Origin: Streptococcus sp. 2342
GTDB lineage: Bacteria > Bacillota > Bacilli > Lactobacillales > Streptococcaceae
Direction of reading: 5' to 3'
DNA: 64,000 bases
Assembly (NCBI RefSeq): GCF_013276795.1
Contig: NZ_VMLR01000003.1
Coordinates: 496,001-560,000 of the forward strand
This document shows positions 48,671-56,988 of this stretch, piece by piece (position 1 is the first letter of the stretch; every line of letters begins with the position of its first letter). Made by a program: the position numbers and the translations under genes. The notes under the pieces were generated by a model that saw only the letters and a program-made list of their open reading frames with translations, did not search any database and had not been told where the DNA came from.

Positions 48671-48703
48671 AGTTTTGTGCAAGTTGCACAGAACTTTTTT
48701 GTT
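48671..48703 (+). terminator. Rho-independent terminator
   Basis: AGTT-T-TGTGC / GCACA-G-AACT with T-run. Confidence 0.75.
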
Positions 48704-48727
48704 TTTTTGGTCATCTTGCCATAGAAA

Positions 48728-48750
48728 TGTAAAGCGTTTTCATTTATAAT
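48728..48750 (+). promoter_or_regulatory. msmK promoter region with cre-like site
   Basis: GTAAAGCGTTTTCA (core AAAGCGTTTTCA, two mismatches to the cre consensus) is directly followed by TATAAT (48745-48750). A CcpA site here would repress msmK on glucose. No good -35 is seen. Confidence 0.5.
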
Positions 48751-48782
48751 AAAACTATCAAAAGACAAAAGGAGTTCACCTC

Positions 48783-49913
48783 ATGGTAGAATTAAATCTT
48801 AAAAATATTTACAAAAAATATCCAAACAGCGAACACTATTCAGTTGAAGATTTCAACTTGAACATCAAAGACAAAGAGTTCATCGTTTTCGTAGGACCTT
48901 CAGGATGTGGTAAATCAACTACTCTCCGTATGATTGCTGGTCTTGAAGACATCACAGAAGGAACTGCATCTATCGATGGCGTGGTTGTCAACGACGTAGC
49001 TCCAAAAGACCGCGACATCGCCATGGTATTCCAAAACTACGCTCTTTACCCACACATGACTGTTTATGACAACATGGCTTTCGGTTTGAAATTGCGTAAA
49101 TACAGCAAGGAAGACATCGACAAACGTGTGCAAGAAGCAGCTGAAATCCTTGGATTGAAAGAATTTTTGGAACGTAAACCAGCTGACCTTTCAGGTGGTC
49201 AACGTCAACGTGTTGCCATGGGGCGTGCCATCGTCCGTGATGCAAAAGTATTCTTGATGGACGAACCTTTGTCAAACTTGGATGCTAAACTTCGTGTATC
49301 AATGCGTGCTGAAATCGCTAAAATCCACCGTCGTATCGGGGCTACAACTATCTATGTAACTCACGACCAAACAGAAGCGATGACACTTGCAGACCGTATC
49401 GTTATCATGTCAGCAACTAAGAACCCTGCTGGTACAGGTACTATCGGACGTGTGGAACAAATCGGTACTCCTCAAGAAGTTTACAAAAAACCAGTTAATA
49501 AATTCGTAGCAGGATTCATCGGAAGCCCAGCAATGAACTTCATCAATGTGAAATTAGTTGGTAGCGAAATTATTTCTGATGGTTTCCGTTTGAAAGTGCC
49601 AGAAGGAGCATTGAAAGTTCTTCGTGAAAAAGGCTACGAAGGTAAAGAATTGATCTTCGGTATTCGTCCAGAAGATGTGAATGCAGAACCTGCCTTCCTT
49701 GAAACATTCCCAGACTGTGTTGTAAAAGCGACTATCTCTGTATCAGAATTGCTTGGTTCAGAATCTCACCTTTACTGCCAAGTTGGTAAAGATGAATTTG
49801 TTGCTAAAGTTGATGCTCGTGACTACTTGCAAACAGGTGCAACAGTTGAACTTGGATTTGACTTGAACAAAGCCCACTTCTTTGATGTAGAAACTGAAAA
49901 AACAATCTATTAA
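48783..49913 (+). CDS. msmK: Multi-sugar ABC transporter ATPase
   Basis: 376 residues, MalK/MsmK type. ABC domain with Walker [19 protein letters not shown] signature, Walker [13 protein letters not shown] and H-loop VTHDQTEA; C-terminal TOBE/regulatory domain (about 235-376, [19 protein letters not shown]). In streptococci one MsmK energises several sugar importers that lack their own ATPase, which fits its solitary position here. AAAGGAG precedes the ATG; a cre-like site overlaps the promoter; terminator follows. Confidence 0.95.
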   Translation: MVELNLKNIYKKYPNSEHYSVEDFNLNIKDKEFIVFVGPSGCGKSTTLRMIAGLEDITEGTASIDGVVVNDVAPKDRDIAMVFQNYALYPHMTVYDNMAFGLKLRKYSKEDIDKRVQEAAEILGLKEFLERKPADLSGGQRQRVAMGRAIVRDAKVFLMDEPLSNLDAKLRVSMRAEIAKIHRRIGATTIYVTHDQTEAMTLADRIVIMSATKNPAGTGTIGRVEQIGTPQEVYKKPVNKFVAGFIGSPAMNFINVKLVGSEIISDGFRLKVPEGALKVLREKGYEGKELIFGIRPEDVNAEPAFLETFPDCVVKATISVSELLGSESHLYCQVGKDEFVAKVDARDYLQTGATVELGFDLNKAHFFDVETEKTIY

Positions 49914-49930
49914 AATAAATAAAATTCAAA

Positions 49931-49959
49931 GCACTGCTAGAAATCTGGCAGTGTTTTTT
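49931..49959 (+). terminator. Terminator of msmK
   Basis: CACTGC / GCAGTG stem, T-run of six. Confidence 0.8.
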
Positions 49960-49971
49960 GCGGTTGTGTAG

Positions 49972-49998
49972 AAAAAACTCCTGGGAAATTCCCAGGAG
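49972..49998 (-). terminator. Terminator of the flavoprotein gene
   Basis: CTCCTGGGA / TCCCAGGAG with 3-base loop; on the minus strand it is followed by six T. Confidence 0.85.
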
Positions 49999-50009
49999 AG
50001 TATGAGTGG

Positions 50010-51212
50010 TTATTTGAACTTGAATCCTTCGTAAATAAGCTCTGTTTTTGGATTTTGTTTCTTAATCTGTTTGGCAAGTGACTTCATCATAGAAAGAGGA
50101 CCACACATATAGACGCTTGCATGTTCGGGCACTTCTTCTTGCTCAAAATTAAGATAGCCGTCTTTCCTACTGTCTACTAGATGGAGTTCAAAATTAGGAT
50201 TTTTCTGAGCATAGTCACGGAGCAAATCAAGGTAGACTGCATTTTCTTCTCCACGGAAGCTATAGTAGAAGTGAACCTGTTTATCTAAAATAGGATGTTC
50301 GCGGATGTAAGAGATGAAGGGGGTGATCCCAATACCTCCAGCAATCCAAACCTGATTTTCTCGTCCTTCTTCTATGATCATGTGTCCGTAAGCTCTGTCT
50401 ACGCTTACTTTGCTGCCGACTTGAAGATTGTCATAGATATTCTTGGTATGATCGCCTGAATTTTTGACAGTAAAGTAAAGAGTTTGACCATGACCTCCTG
50501 AGATAGAAAAGGGATGCGGAGCACTTTCAAAACCTTCTTGGGAAATCTTTAGGAAGGCAAATTGTCCTGCTTGATAATTGAAAGGTCTGCTAAGATGGAT
50601 TTGAATTTCTCGCGTATCGTGGTTTAAGCGTTTGAGATTGGTAATTCTCCCTAGATAGGGGAAGCCAATCTTTTGATATAGAAAAATGATATAAAAACCA
50701 GCTAGTAAGCCTAAAAGGGCATAGCTACCAACAAGAAAACTTAGAAGATTAAATGTGAGGAGACGATTGCCCATCATCATATAGACGTGAAAGAGTCCAA
50801 AAATATAGGCTAGGTAAACCAGACGGTGAATCCATCGCCAAGCTTCGTATTGGATGTATTTGCCTAAATAGGCGACAAGGATGATACTGGCAAAGATATA
50901 GATGGCAAGATTGCCAAACTGAGCAGCTAAGCGAGAGCCCCACAAACCGCCCATACTTAAGTTATGAAAGATTAGTAGGATGATGGAGAGAAAGGCTGTG
51001 AATTTGTGGACAGTATAGACCTTCTCCAAACCGTGAAACCAGCTTTCTAGTAGGGGGAGACGAGTGGCTAGGATAAAAGTCAGAGATAGGCTTGTTAAAG
51101 CTAGTCCTGGAATCATGAATTGGGGAGAAGTGTTCATCCAAGTCAAAATAGTCAAGATAAAACTAGCTATGATAAAGAGTAGTCCTTTGATTGATTTCAT
51201 AGAAAATTTCAT
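50010..51212 (-). CDS. Membrane ferric-reductase-like flavoprotein (NOX/FRE family)
   Basis: 400 residues from the ATG at 51212. N-terminal half: six hydrophobic helices with His pairs (VHKFTAFLSIILLIFHN, WRWIHRLVYLAYIFGLFHVY) that fit haem coordination in the ferric-reductase-like domain. C-terminal half: FAD-binding barrel (HPFSISGGHGQTLYFTVKN) and NAD(P) domain (AGGIGITPFISYI, YMCGPLSMM). Expected to pass electrons from NAD(P)H across the membrane, perhaps to iron or quinone. The upstream TTG at 51242 lies only about 10 bases below the -10 element, so it is unlikely to be translated. Confidence 0.85.
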   Translation of the reverse strand: MKFSMKSIKGLLFIIASFILTILTWMNTSPQFMIPGLALTSLSLTFILATRLPLLESWFHGLEKVYTVHKFTAFLSIILLIFHNLSMGGLWGSRLAAQFGNLAIYIFASIILVAYLGKYIQYEAWRWIHRLVYLAYIFGLFHVYMMMGNRLLTFNLLSFLVGSYALLGLLAGFYIIFLYQKIGFPYLGRITNLKRLNHDTREIQIHLSRPFNYQAGQFAFLKISQEGFESAPHPFSISGGHGQTLYFTVKNSGDHTKNIYDNLQVGSKVSVDRAYGHMIIEEGRENQVWIAGGIGITPFISYIREHPILDKQVHFYYSFRGEENAVYLDLLRDYAQKNPNFELHLVDSRKDGYLNFEQEEVPEHASVYMCGPLSMMKSLAKQIKKQNPKTELIYEGFKFK

Positions 51213-51233
51213 TTCATTTAGATTTTGATTTGT

Positions 51234-51280
51234 TGTAAACAAATTTGTTACATTTTATCATAGAAAAAGTATGGTGTCAA
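51234..51280 (-). promoter_or_regulatory. Promoter and operator-like palindrome of the flavoprotein gene
   Basis: On the minus strand TTGACA (51275-51280), 17 bases, TAAAAT (51252-51257). Immediately downstream, 51234-51252 reads TGTAAACAAATTTGTTACA on the plus strand, a palindrome broken by one extra A. Its place at the transcription start suggests a repressor site. Confidence 0.65.
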
Positions 51281-51308
51281 ATTGAGGTCTATAAATATCT
51301 ACTCTCAT

Positions 51309-51336
51309 CAAAAAACTCTCCAATTGAACTGGAGAG
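51309..51336 (-). terminator. Terminator of the amino acid ABC operon
   Basis: CTCTCCA / TGGAGAG with 7-base loop; T-run on the minus strand. Confidence 0.8.
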
Positions 51337-51345
51337 TGGCTGTTT

Positions 51346-51495
51346 ATACTCAATGAAAATCAAAGAGCAAACTAGGAAGCTAGCCGCAGGCTGCTCAAAA
51401 CACCGTTTTGAGGTTGTGGATAGAACTGACGAAGTCAGTAACATATATACGGCAAGGTGAAGCTGACGTGGTTTGAAGAGATTTTCGAAGAGTAT
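51346..51495 (-). repeat. BOX element, boxA-boxB-boxC type, third copy
   Basis: 150 bases, on the minus strand from ATACTCTTCGAAAATC to GATTTTCATTGAGTAT. Unlike the two shorter copies it keeps boxB, with the CTGACTTCGTCAG hairpin and the CTCAAAACGGTGTTTTGAG hairpin. The boxA end overlaps the stop codon of the permease gene and the boxC end lies next to the operon terminator. Confidence 0.9.
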
Positions 51496-52154
51496 TATTC
51501 TGCAGCTTGTTGCCAACGTTTGGCTAGCATATGAGACAGGCTAGAAATGGCTAGGTTAAAGCTGAAGTAGATGAGGGCAATCAGGATATAAAGACTGAAG
51601 ACCTGCTCTGGTTCGAAATAACGGCCCATGAGAATTTGGCTGGCTCCAAAGAGTTCTTGTAGGGCGATAACAGAGTAGAGAAGACTGGTATCCTTAATCA
51701 CGGTTACAAACTGAGAAATGATGGCTGGCAGCATTTTACGGATTGCTTGTGGGAGAATGATGTGGTAGAGGATTTGGGCTGAGGTAAATCCTTGCGACAT
51801 TCCTGCTTCGTACTGTCCCTTGTCTACGGCATTGAGACCACCTCGGATAATCTCAGCTAGGGCTGCTGAGGTAAAGAGAGTAAAGGCAGTGATTCCTGCT
51901 GGAGTGGACTTCATCTTGAAAACCAAAAAGATAGTAAAAATCCAGAGGAGGTTGGGAACGTTACGCACAAATTCGATATAAATGCTGGAAATAATGCGCA
52001 AGATAGGATTTTTGCCATTTCTCATGACGGCTAGCACTGTACCGATAAGGGTAGAGAGGACGATAGCGATCAGAGAAATATAGAGGGTCAAGCCAAATCC
52101 TTTAAAGATAAAGACTAGGTTATCTGGGGTCAAAACTTCTAAAATGGATTCCAT
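51495..52154 (-). CDS. Polar amino acid ABC transporter permease (second)
   Basis: 219 residues, about five membrane helices. The EAA loop that contacts the ATPase reads EAGMSQGFTSAQILYHIILP. HisM/GlnP-type fold (IEFVRNVPNLLWIF, GGLNAVDKGQYEAG). Last gene of a four-gene operon with an ATPase, a binding protein and another permease; 9 bases separate it from the previous gene. A BOX element begins in its stop codon. Substrate is not readable; the family takes up Gln, Glu, Arg, His or Cys. Confidence 0.92.
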   Translation of the reverse strand: MESILEVLTPDNLVFIFKGFGLTLYISLIAIVLSTLIGTVLAVMRNGKNPILRIISSIYIEFVRNVPNLLWIFTIFLVFKMKSTPAGITAFTLFTSAALAEIIRGGLNAVDKGQYEAGMSQGFTSAQILYHIILPQAIRKMLPAIISQFVTVIKDTSLLYSVIALQELFGASQILMGRYFEPEQVFSLYILIALIYFSFNLAISSLSHMLAKRWQQAAE

Positions 52155-52163
52155 AGTAACCTC

Positions 52164-52841
52164 CTAAAGTGAATAGGCTTTTTTGTTTGCTTGCTCCATC
52201 TTGCGACCAAACTGGGCAACAGGGAAGCAGAGAGAAAAGTAGAGAAGGGCAGCGCCTAAAAAGGATGGAATGTAGTTTCCGTTAAGTGCTGACCAAGACT
52301 TGGTCACAAACATCAAGTCTACTCCAGAGATGATAGCAACTGTCGAGGTATTCTTGATGAGGTTGACGATTTGATTGGTCAAAGGAGGGAGAATGATACG
52401 GAAGGCTTGAGGTAAGATAATCAAGCGCATGGCGCTGATATAGGTAAAACCTTGCGACAAGGCGGCCTCCATCTGACCACTAGGAATAGACTGAATCCCT
52501 GAGCGAATCACCTCAGCGATATAGGCGCCATGATAGAGTCCCACGCAGAGAACAGCCGTCCAATAAATCGGAATCATGATGATATGGTCACTGATAAGAG
52601 GTAGGCCATAAAAAACGATAACAAACTGCACCAAGAGGGGAGTGTTTTGGTAAAATTCCACAAATATACGAGCTAAGATTCGCAAAATTGGACGTTTGCT
52701 GGTTGACATGGCTCCGAAGAAGATGCCTAAAACCATGGCTAGGATAAAGGATCCGATAGCTAGGGCAAGAGTGAAGAGGAATCCATTGAAAAATTGTCCA
52801 AAATCCTGAAAATAGGCTGTCCAAGATGATAAATCTGTCAT
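52164..52841 (-). CDS. Polar amino acid ABC transporter permease (first)
   Basis: 225 residues with about five helices and the EAA loop EAALSQGFTYISAMRLIILP. The N-terminal motif FVEFYQNTPLLVQFVIVFYG is typical of HisQ/GlnP permeases. AGGAGGATACCC precedes the ATG. Forms a heterodimer with the next permease, as in other polar amino acid importers. Confidence 0.92.
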   Translation of the reverse strand: MTDLSSWTAYFQDFGQFFNGFLFTLALAIGSFILAMVLGIFFGAMSTSKRPILRILARIFVEFYQNTPLLVQFVIVFYGLPLISDHIIMIPIYWTAVLCVGLYHGAYIAEVIRSGIQSIPSGQMEAALSQGFTYISAMRLIILPQAFRIILPPLTNQIVNLIKNTSTVAIISGVDLMFVTKSWSALNGNYIPSFLGAALLYFSLCFPVAQFGRKMEQANKKAYSL

Positions 52842-52853
52842 AGGGTATCCTCC

Positions 52854-53648
52854 TTAATCTGCGGTATGGCTAGATGGTTTGAGCTTGTAACGGTCATAAA
52901 GTTTCTGCAAACTACCATCCTTGCTCCATTTAGTAACCAAGTTATCAAGATAATTGTTTAGCTCTGTATTTGATTTCTTGGTAACGATACCGTAGTCAGA
53001 TGGCTTGAAACTATCATCTAGTAGTACTGTGCGTTTACTGATGTAGCCAGACAGAATCGAGCGGTCAACGGAAAAGGCATCAATACGGTGGGCGTGTAGA
53101 GAAGTAATCAATTCTGGGTAGGAACCAAGTTCGACGAATTTAAAGGTTAGACCTTTCTTTTTACCCAGTTCAGTAATCAGGCGTTGGGTGATGGAACCTT
53201 GGGCAACTCCGATGGTTTTGCCGTTTAGGTCCTCAATCTTTTTGATTTTGGAAGACTTATTGACCAAAAATCCAGATGCGTCCGTGTAGTAGGGACTGGT
53301 AAAGTTGTAGAGTTTTTTGCGTTCGTCTGTGATGGTAAAGGTCGCGATATCCATATCGACCTGTTCATTGTCTAGAAGGGGACCACGGGTTTGTGCGGTA
53401 ACAGGCACATAGCGAACCTTGACCTTGAGCTCATCAGCTACCATCTTGGCCAAGTCCGTTTCGATACCAGAATAGGTCCCTGTCTTGGGATCCTTGTAAC
53501 CGAAATTGGGAACGTCTTGTTTGACACCGACAACCAGTTCGCCTCTTTTTTGAATATCTGCGACGCTGGTATCAGCCTGAACGGGTTTTGCAGCAGCAAG
53601 GCCGAAAAGGCTAATCAATAATGCGGATAAAAAGAATTTCTTTTTCAT
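52854..53648 (-). CDS. Amino acid ABC transporter substrate-binding protein
   Basis: 264 residues from the ATG at 53648, which follows AAGGAGGCGCC; the longer open frame upstream lies inside the ATPase gene. Signal peptide at about 1-25 (MKKKFFLSALLISLFGLAAA, Ala-x-Ala-like PVQA|D). There is no Cys near the cleavage site, so it is not a lipoprotein, which is unusual for a Gram-positive binding protein. Solute-binding domain family 3: RGELVVGVKQDVPNFGY, GIETDLAKMVADEL, DLNGKTIGVAQGSI. Family cysteine/glutamine/arginine binders. Confidence 0.92.
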   Translation of the reverse strand: MKKKFFLSALLISLFGLAAAKPVQADTSVADIQKRGELVVGVKQDVPNFGYKDPKTGTYSGIETDLAKMVADELKVKVRYVPVTAQTRGPLLDNEQVDMDIATFTITDERKKLYNFTSPYYTDASGFLVNKSSKIKKIEDLNGKTIGVAQGSITQRLITELGKKKGLTFKFVELGSYPELITSLHAHRIDAFSVDRSILSGYISKRTVLLDDSFKPSDYGIVTKKSNTELNNYLDNLVTKWSKDGSLQKLYDRYKLKPSSHTAD

Positions 53649-53658
53649 AGGCGCCTCC

Positions 53659-54417
53659 TTATTTGACTTTGTCACTTTCGTGGTTGATGATTTTGCTGAG
53701 GAATTGTTGGGCACGAGGTTCGCTTGGATTGTCGAAAAAGTCATCAACATCTGTCGTATCCACCAAAACTTCTCCGTCAGCCATAAAGATGATGCGGTCG
53801 GCAACTTCACGGGCAAAGCCCATTTCATGGGTGACGACAATCATATTCATACCATCGTGGACCAATTTTTGCATAACTGCCAGAACATCACCGATGGTTT
53901 CAGGGTCAAGGGCAGATGTTGGTTCATCAAAGAGGAGGAGTTCAGGATGCATAGCGAGTCCACGTGCGATGGCAATCCGTTGCTTTTGTCCACCAGAAAG
54001 CATGGCTGGATAAGAATCTTTCTTGTCCCACATATTTACAAATTCCAGATATTTTTGGGCTATTTTTTCAGCTTCTTTTTTATCAATTCCTAGAACTTTT
54101 ATGGGTGCGAGTGTTACGTTTTCTAACACTGTTTTGTGAGGGTAGAGGTTAAAATGCTGGAAAACCATGCCGACTTCCTTGCGAAGAGGTACCAAATCTT
54201 TCTGGCTGGCACCAGCAACTTGGTGACCATTTACTAGAAGACTTCCTTTGTCTACAGCCTCCAAACCATTGATGGTGCGGATAAGAGTTGATTTTCCAGA
54301 ACCAGAAGGGCCTAGGAGGACAACGACTTGCCCTTTTTCAAAACGGAGATTGATGTCGTGGAGTGCATGGTAGTCTCCGTAATATTTTTCGACGTGTTCA
54401 AATTCTACTAAAGCCAT
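53659..54417 (-). CDS. Polar amino acid ABC transporter ATP-binding protein
   Basis: 252 residues. Walker A GPSGSGKSTLIRTI, Q-loop VFQHFNLYPH, signature LSGGQKQRIAIARG, Walker B LLLFDEPTSALDPE, H-loop VTHEMGFA: a GlnQ/HisP-type ATPase. First gene of the operon, behind a consensus promoter with a palindrome at the transcription start. The binding-protein gene follows within 10 bases. Confidence 0.95.
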   Translation of the reverse strand: MALVEFEHVEKYYGDYHALHDINLRFEKGQVVVLLGPSGSGKSTLIRTINGLEAVDKGSLLVNGHQVAGASQKDLVPLRKEVGMVFQHFNLYPHKTVLENVTLAPIKVLGIDKKEAEKIAQKYLEFVNMWDKKDSYPAMLSGGQKQRIAIARGLAMHPELLLFDEPTSALDPETIGDVLAVMQKLVHDGMNMIVVTHEMGFAREVADRIIFMADGEVLVDTTDVDDFFDNPSEPRAQQFLSKIINHESDKVK

Positions 54418-54431
54418 AAGGAATCTCCTTT

Positions 54432-54480
54432 GTGTTATATTTTATAACACGATTCTACACCAAAAGAATTGCCTTGTCAA
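54432..54480 (-). promoter_or_regulatory. Promoter and operator-like palindrome of the amino acid ABC operon
   Basis: On the minus strand TTGACA (54475-54480), 17 bases, TAGAAT (54452-54457). GTGTTATA-TTT-TATAACAC (54432-54450) is a perfect inverted repeat just downstream of the -10, covering the likely start site; AAAGGAG follows. This fits a repressor operator. Confidence 0.75.
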
Positions 54481-54580
54481 ATCATATCTTAAAAATTCAC
54501 TAAAATTTTATAAAAAAGCAATCTGGATAGAGAAAAAGCCTAAATCATGTTATAATGAAGCAATAGAATTCTTAGAAAGA

Positions 54581-56815
54581 GTGGATGTCTTTTTGATAAC
54601 ACCTACTTATGAATGGCAGTTTGCCCCGCAGGTTGAAGATGCGGATTTTACAAAGATAGCCAAGAAGGCTGGACTGGGTCCTGAGGTGGCTCGGTTATTA
54701 TTTGAAAGAGGGATTCAGAACCAAGAAAGTCTGAAGAAGTTTTTAGAACCTTCCTTGGAGAATTTGCATGACCCTTATCTGCTCCATGATATGGACAAGG
54801 CAGTGGCTCGTATTCGTCAGGCCATTGAAGAAGGGGAAAATATTCTCATCTATGGAGACTATGATGCGGATGGTATGACTTCGGCTTCGATTGTGAAGGA
54901 AAGTTTGGAACAGCTTGGCGCCGAATGCCGTGTTTACTTGCCTAATCGTTTTACCGATGGCTATGGACCTAATGCAAGTGTCTATAAATACTTTATCGAG
55001 CAAGAAGGGATTTCCTTGATTGTGACGGTGGATAATGGGGTTGCCGGTCATGAGGCTATTGAATTGGCCCAGTCTATGGGAGTGGATGTCATTGTGACTG
55101 ACCATCATTCCATGCCTGAAACCTTACCAGATGCCTATGCTATTGTCCATCCTGAACATCCGGATGCGAACTATCCTTTCAAATATTTGGCTGGTTGTGG
55201 AGTTGCTTTCAAGCTGGCTTGTGCCCTTTTAGAAGAAGTACAAGTGGAATTGCTTGATTTGGTCGCTATTGGTACCATTGCTGATATGGTTAGTTTGACA
55301 GATGAGAACCGTATCTTGGTTCAGTATGGTCTGGAAATGTTGGGACACACTCAGCGTATTGGTCTACAAGAAATGCTAGACATGGCTGGGATTGCTGCCA
55401 ACGAAGTAACAGAAGAAACGGTTGGTTTCCAGATTGCCCCTCGTTTGAATGCCTTGGGCCGCTTGGATGATCCTAATCCAGCCATTGATTTGTTGACTGG
55501 CTTTGATGATGAGGAGGCTCACGAGATTGCCCTTATGATTCATCAGAAAAATGAAGAGCGCAAGGAAATCGTCCAGTCTATCTATGAAGAAGCTAAGACC
55601 ATGGTGGACCCTGAGAAGAAGGTTCAAGTCTTGGCCAAGGAAGGCTGGAATCCTGGGGTTCTAGGAATCGTGGCTGGTCGTTTGCTGGAAAAACTAGGAC
55701 AGACAGTCATCGTTCTCAATATAGAAGACGGTCGTGCCAAGGGTAGTGCTCGTAGTGTGGAAGCGGTCGATATTTTTGAGGCTCTGGATCCTCATCGAGA
55801 CCTCTTCATCGCCTTTGGCGGTCATGCTGGTGCGGCTGGCATGACGCTGGAAGTTGAGAAACTCTCAGATTTATCTCAGGTCTTGGAAGATTATGTCCGT
55901 GAAAAAGGCGCAGATGCTGCTGGCAAGAACAAGTTAAATTTAGATGAAGAACTGGATTTGGAGACTTTGAGTCTTGAAACAGTCAAGAACTTTGAACGTT
56001 TGGCACCTTTTGGAATGGATAATCAGAAACCTGTCTTTTATATCAAGGATTTTCAGGTCGAAAGTGCTCGTACTATGGGAGCAGGCAATGCCCATCTCAA
56101 GCTGAAAATTTCCAAGGGTGAGGCGAGTTTTGAAGTGGTAGCCTTTGGACAAGGCAGATGGGCAACAGAATTTGCTCAAACCAAGAATCTAGAGCTGGCA
56201 GTCAAATTGTCTGTCAACCAATGGAATGGCCAAACTGCTCTCCAGTTGATGATGGTGGATGCGCGTGTGGAAGGTGTTCAACTTTTTAACATTCGTGGGA
56301 AGAATGCAGCCTTGCCAGAAGGAGTTCCAGTCTTGGATTTTTCTGGAGAACTGCCAAATCTTGCGGATAGTGAAGCTATTGTCGTGAAAACCATACCTGA
56401 GGATATTACTCTGTTGAAGACCATTTTTCAGAAACAGAATTTTTCCGCTGTCTATTTCAAAAATGATATTGACAAGGCCTACTATCTGACAGGCTATGGG
56501 ACTAGAGAGCAGTTTGCCAAATTGTACAAGACTATCTACCAGTTTCCAGAGTTTGATATTCGCTACAAGCTCAAGGATTTGGCTGCTTATCTCAATATCC
56601 AACAAATCTTGCTGGTTAAGATGATTCAAGTCTTTAAAGAACTAGGCTTTGTGACGATCAAAGATGGGGTTATGACAGTCAATAAAGAAGCGCCAAAGAG
56701 AGAAATCGGAGAAAGTCAGATTTACCAAAATCTCAAACAAACCGTCAAAGACCAAGAAATGATGGCGCTGGGTACCGTGCAAGAAATTTATGACTTTTTA
56801 ATGGAAAAAGAGTAG
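54581..56815 (+). CDS. recJ: Single-stranded-DNA exonuclease RecJ
   Basis: 744 residues if the GTG at 54581 is used; a TTG at 54593 (LITPTYEW) is an alternative start. DHH phosphoesterase core with IYGDYDADGMTSASI and VTDHHSMPETLPDA, DHHA1 part with GGHAGAAGM, an OB-fold, and a C-terminal extension usual in Firmicutes RecJ. 5'-3' ssDNA exonuclease for recombination and mismatch repair. Followed by a terminator. Confidence 0.95.
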   Translation: MDVFLITPTYEWQFAPQVEDADFTKIAKKAGLGPEVARLLFERGIQNQESLKKFLEPSLENLHDPYLLHDMDKAVARIRQAIEEGENILIYGDYDADGMTSASIVKESLEQLGAECRVYLPNRFTDGYGPNASVYKYFIEQEGISLIVTVDNGVAGHEAIELAQSMGVDVIVTDHHSMPETLPDAYAIVHPEHPDANYPFKYLAGCGVAFKLACALLEEVQVELLDLVAIGTIADMVSLTDENRILVQYGLEMLGHTQRIGLQEMLDMAGIAANEVTEETVGFQIAPRLNALGRLDDPNPAIDLLTGFDDEEAHEIALMIHQKNEERKEIVQSIYEEAKTMVDPEKKVQVLAKEGWNPGVLGIVAGRLLEKLGQTVIVLNIEDGRAKGSARSVEAVDIFEALDPHRDLFIAFGGHAGAAGMTLEVEKLSDLSQVLEDYVREKGADAAGKNKLNLDEELDLETLSLETVKNFERLAPFGMDNQKPVFYIKDFQVESARTMGAGNAHLKLKISKGEASFEVVAFGQGRWATEFAQTKNLELAVKLSVNQWNGQTALQLMMVDARVEGVQLFNIRGKNAALPEGVPVLDFSGELPNLADSEAIVVKTIPEDITLLKTIFQKQNFSAVYFKNDIDKAYYLTGYGTREQFAKLYKTIYQFPEFDIRYKLKDLAAYLNIQQILLVKMIQVFKELGFVTIKDGVMTVNKEAPKREIGESQIYQNLKQTVKDQEMMALGTVQEIYDFLMEKE

Positions 56816-56825
56816 ATCATAGGAA

Positions 56826-56850
56826 AGAGTTGGGAAACCAGCTCTTTTTT
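56826..56850 (+). terminator. Terminator of recJ
   Basis: AGAGTTGG / CCAGCTCT around GAAA, then T-run. Confidence 0.85.
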
Positions 56851-56988
56851 GAAAACAAATCTTCATTTTGAAAATCATCAAAAAAATGGTATAATGGTAG
56901 GAAAAGATTCGGCTAACAGTAATAGTGCTTTTAGAATAAGAGGGTAAGCAACCCTATAATCAAGATAAACTAAGATTTTGGAGGAAAA

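Noticed and set aside
51245..51460. Plus-strand frame of 71 codons upstream of the flavoprotein gene
   Set aside because: It covers a divergent promoter, a terminator and half of a BOX repeat; no SD or family resemblance.
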